Positions 6,264 through 7,577 of a stretch of 7,577 bases of DNA are shown here, piece by piece (the stretch's first letter is position 1; every line of letters starts with the position of its first letter). The stretch covers positions 1 through 7,577 of the forward strand of contig JANWLJ010000312.1 of assembly GCA_025450955.1 (NCBI GenBank), read 5' to 3'. A program made the translations under genes and the position numbers. This stretch comes from Polyangium sp. (in: bacteria). GTDB taxonomy: Bacteria > Myxococcota_A > Polyangia > Palsa-1104. Below the pieces are notes generated by a model. The model made no database searches. It was not told the origin of the DNA and saw nothing but the letters and a program-made list of their open reading frames with translations.

Positions 6264-7214
6264 GTGGCGGGTCAGGACAATCGCAGCGGCGAGCGGGCAA
6301 CCACGTCGATGCGGATCAAGCTCAAGTATCCCGACATCGACACGTTCATCCAAAAGTACGCGGTGAACATCTCGCGCGGCGGGATCTTCATCGCCACCAA
6401 GCAGCCCACGCCCGTCGGCACCAACGTGCGGTTCGAGTTCCTGCTCGCCAACGCCGAGGGCACCTCGGTGATCCGCGGCGAGGGGCAGGTGCAGTGGACC
6501 CGCGAGTACGATCCCGAGGCGCCGACGCGAGCGCACGGGATGGGGGTCAAGTTCACCCGGCTCGACAGCGACAGCCAGGCGCTGGTCGAGCGCGCGCTCG
6601 CGTGGCGGGCGGCGCAGTCGGCGGAGGTCGGGACCAAGCGCAGCGACTCGACGGGAATCTCGGTCGCGCAGGCGCTGCCGGCGGGCGCGACGCCCGAGCC
6701 GATGGCGCTGCCGGTGACGCCGACCCCGTCGCCGCTCCAGAGCGCGCCGGCCGAGGTGCCGATCGAGCGGGCGCGGCCCGAGCACACCCGCCGGGTCACC
6801 ATCGACGATCCGCCGCCCAAGCACGATCCGCCTGGCGAAGACGAAGAGACGCTCGCCGGGCGGCCGCGCGACGTGGTGACCCGCGAGATCCGACTGCCCG
6901 ACGCGCCGGCGCGCGAAGAGAACACCGGCGAGATTCCGCTGCCGGATGATTCGGTGAAGATCACCTTGGCGCGACATCGTCGCGGGCGCGACGGGCGGCT
7001 GCACATCGATCAGCTCGACGAGCTCGCCGCCGAGTGGGGGCTGTCGAACGAGCGGCTCGAGCGCGCGCTCAAGCGAGCGCGGCCGCGGATGGTGGAGGCG
7101 ACCGCCGAGCTCGAGCGGCTGCTCCGCAAGCCGGCCAAGGGCACGCCGCCGTCGAAAGCCGAGGCGCTCGCGCACATCGACGAGCTGCTCGCCCGCCCAA
7201 GCCGCCCGCGCTGA
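6264..7214 (+). CDS. PilZ-domain protein with C-terminal HTH-like helical region
   Basis: PilZ domains bind cyclic di-GMP and commonly tune pili, gliding and exopolysaccharide. The 316-residue protein has an N-terminal PilZ domain (about 7-115) with both ligand motifs: RSGER (7-11, RxxxR) and NISRGG (35-40, [D/N]xSxxG). 'GMGVKF' (92-97) is the usual closing strand. The form resembles the PilZ subfamily expanded in Myxococcus (TIGR02266-like). GTG 6264 is chosen because the in-frame ATG at 6309 would remove RxxxR. Residues about 120-225 are a Pro-rich, charged linker. Residues 228-316 are helical; 255-272 (A255, G259-L-S, then LERALKRA) resembles a helix-turn-helix, but this is only pattern-based. 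No signal peptide or TM segment is present, so it is probably cytoplasmic. It ends the plus-strand run, and its stop codon lies inside a hairpin. A c-di-GMP effector for the pilus/motility genes upstream is plausible inference. Confidence 0.9.
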   Translation: MAGQDNRSGERATTSMRIKLKYPDIDTFIQKYAVNISRGGIFIATKQPTPVGTNVRFEFLLANAEGTSVIRGEGQVQWTREYDPEAPTRAHGMGVKFTRLDSDSQALVERALAWRAAQSAEVGTKRSDSTGISVAQALPAGATPEPMALPVTPTPSPLQSAPAEVPIERARPEHTRRVTIDDPPPKHDPPGEDEETLAGRPRDVVTREIRLPDAPAREENTGEIPLPDDSVKITLARHRRGRDGRLHIDQLDELAAEWGLSNERLERALKRARPRMVEATAELERLLRKPAKGTPPSKAEALAHIDELLARPSRPR

Positions 7215-7238
7215 ATCAGCGATCAACGCTGATTCAGC
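7210..7238. terminator. 12-bp perfect hairpin over the PilZ gene stop codon
   Basis: GCTGAATCAGCG (7210-7221) pairs perfectly with CGCTGATTCAGC (7227-7238) around the 5-nt loop ATCAA. The TGA stop (7212-7214) lies in the left arm. Each arm also contains an 11-bp palindrome, GCTGA-A-TCAGC and GCTGA-T-TCAGC. No U-tract follows, so if it terminates transcription it is not a canonical intrinsic terminator. It lies between convergent genes and could act from both sides or protect a 3' end. Confidence 0.6.
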
Positions 7239-7248
7239 ATCGATCGAA

Positions 7249-7285
7249 GGGTGCAAGCACCCCTCACGCGGCACAGCCGCGTGAG
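7249..7285. repeat. Two abutting hairpins
   Basis: GGGTG-CAAG-CACCC is a 5-bp stem (6 bp if the loop is only AA) at 7249-7262. It is followed without a gap by CTCACGCGGC-ACA-GCCGCGTGAG, a perfect 10-bp stem with a 3-nt loop at 7263-7285. Both are non-coding, between the convergent PilZ and gshA genes. Confidence 0.6.
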
Positions 7286-7293
7286 CCTCCCCA

Positions 7294-7311
7294 CGGCCGG
7301 ACCACCGGCCG
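7294..7311. repeat. 7-bp hairpin
   Basis: CGGCCGG (7294-7300) pairs perfectly with CCGGCCG (7305-7311) around the loop ACCA. It is 8 nt after the previous hairpin, across a pyrimidine-rich spacer, CCTCCCCA. Confidence 0.5.
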
Positions 7312-7313
7312 AC

Positions 7314-7328
7314 GCGCGCTTTGCGCGC
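7314..7328. repeat. 6-bp GC hairpin
   Basis: GCGCGC (7314-7319) pairs with GCGCGC (7323-7328) around a TTT loop, 2 nt after the previous stem. Alternating GC is common in this DNA, so on its own this stem is weak evidence; its interest comes from the run it belongs to. Confidence 0.4.
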
Positions 7329-7330
7329 TT

Positions 7331-7363
7331 GACGATCGAGGATCGCCGAACCGCGATTTCGTC
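7331..7363. terminator. Two-tier inverted repeat at the gshA 3' end
   Basis: GACGA (7331-7335) pairs with TCGTC (7359-7363) and encloses ATCGC (7342-7346) pairing with GCGAT (7353-7357), with CGAACC as the loop and an asymmetric internal bulge. It overlaps the last bases of the minus-strand gshA stop codon and could act at that gene's 3' end. No U-tract was seen on either strand. Confidence 0.35.
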
Positions 7364-7577
7364 AGGAGAGCGCGAGCTCCTCGATGAGCCGCGCCGGATC
7401 GCCGCCGGTCCGCGCGTGCGCGTCGAGGATCCGGTCGGCGACGGTGCGGCCCTCGGAAGCGATCTGCTCGAGCGGATCGAGGAGCGCCGCGCCCTCGGGC
7501 GAGCCGAGCGCCAAAAGCCCACGCTTGGCGATCGCCACCAGCTCGCGGCAACGCGGGCCGAGCGCAGTCCCGCGCAC
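7362..7577 (-). CDS. gshA: Glutamate-cysteine ligase, C-terminal fragment (5' end outside window)
   Basis: Only the last 71 codons are present; the gene enters from the right edge and stops at TGA 7364-7362. The leftmost codon at the edge is GTG, but it is probably an internal valine and not a start. The pattern 'CRELVAIAKRGLLA' (about 10-23 of the fragment), then 'LLDPLEQIASEGRTVADRIL' (about 32-51), matches the C-terminal helices of the plant/alphaproteobacterial class of glutamate-cysteine ligase, where the equivalents are an AREGLxxR helix, FLxPLExI and GxTxAExxL. That enzyme makes gamma-glutamylcysteine from glutamate, cysteine and ATP, the first step of glutathione synthesis. Active-site residues lie outside the window. 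The fragment ends in an Ile-Glu-Glu-Leu-Ala-Leu-Ser tail. It is convergent with the PilZ gene across the hairpin-filled gap. EgtA-type ligase is a possible alternative. Confidence 0.72.
   Translation of the reverse strand: MRGTALGPRCRELVAIAKRGLLALGSPEGAALLDPLEQIASEGRTVADRILDAHARTGGDPARLIEELALS

Noticed and set aside
6309..6311. ATG start for the PilZ protein
   Set aside because: It would delete the RxxxR motif at residues 7-11. GTG 6264 keeps it at the expected distance from NxSxxG.
5230..6366. 378-codon plus-strand frame inside alaS and running past its end
   Set aside because: Arg/Ala/Gly-rich shadow frame overlapping well-conserved alaS sequence, with no ribosome binding site or motif.
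6237..7274. 345-codon minus-strand frame opposite the PilZ gene
   Set aside because: No motif. The plus strand carries both PilZ ligand motifs, and the frame runs through the hairpin region.
7210..7363. Integron attC site or CRISPR remnant
   Set aside because: The hairpins differ in sequence and length, there are no equal spacers, and no integrase or cas gene is nearby. Conserved attC core sites were not recognised.

Overview
The window is very GC-rich, with strong G/C bias at third codon positions. It looks like a chromosomal segment of a deltaproteobacterial or myxobacterial-type organism (Myxococcota or relatives). The clues are the family mix: a protein that appears to carry the AgmX/PglI-type C-terminal domain, a PilT retraction ATPase, a PilZ domain of the type expanded in Myxococcus, and an AlaRS of ordinary length. 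No mobile element, phage gene, CRISPR array, tRNA or rRNA was seen.

Layout, left to right. (1) Minus strand, 888 to the left edge: the first 296 codons of a zinc-ribbon / single-TM / proline-alanine-rich protein, cut off as the AgmX/PglI-like tail domain begins. (2) A 43-bp divergent intergenic region holding an inverted repeat whose arms (TACGAT outward on each strand) lie 9-10 nt from both start codons. (3) Plus strand, four closely spaced genes: pilT (932-2149); a secreted protein with a putative FlgO/CsgG/TolB-like domain and a C-terminal beta-barrel-like domain (2152-3597); alaS (3623-6247); and a PilZ protein (6264-7214). Gaps are 2, 25 and 16 nt, so they are probably co-transcribed, perhaps with internal promoters. 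(4) A 147-bp convergent gap (7215-7361), almost all of it consecutive hairpins. (5) Minus strand, from the right edge to 7362: the C-terminal 71 codons of a probable glutamate-cysteine ligase (gshA).

PilT, the AgmX-like envelope protein, the secreted barrel-like protein and the c-di-GMP-type PilZ protein together suggest an envelope or surface-motility neighbourhood into which the housekeeping gene alaS is inserted. That functional grouping is inference.

Most unusual points: the barrel-like protein seems to start at an ATC codon, 5 nt after a perfect AGGAGG and in front of a full signal peptide, with no ATG/GTG/TTG available; the other gene starts have -10-like boxes only 6-10 nt upstream, suggesting leaderless or near-leaderless transcripts; and the 3' intergenic region is a dense run of perfect palindromes. 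I do not see a clearly novel multi-gene defence or mobile system here.
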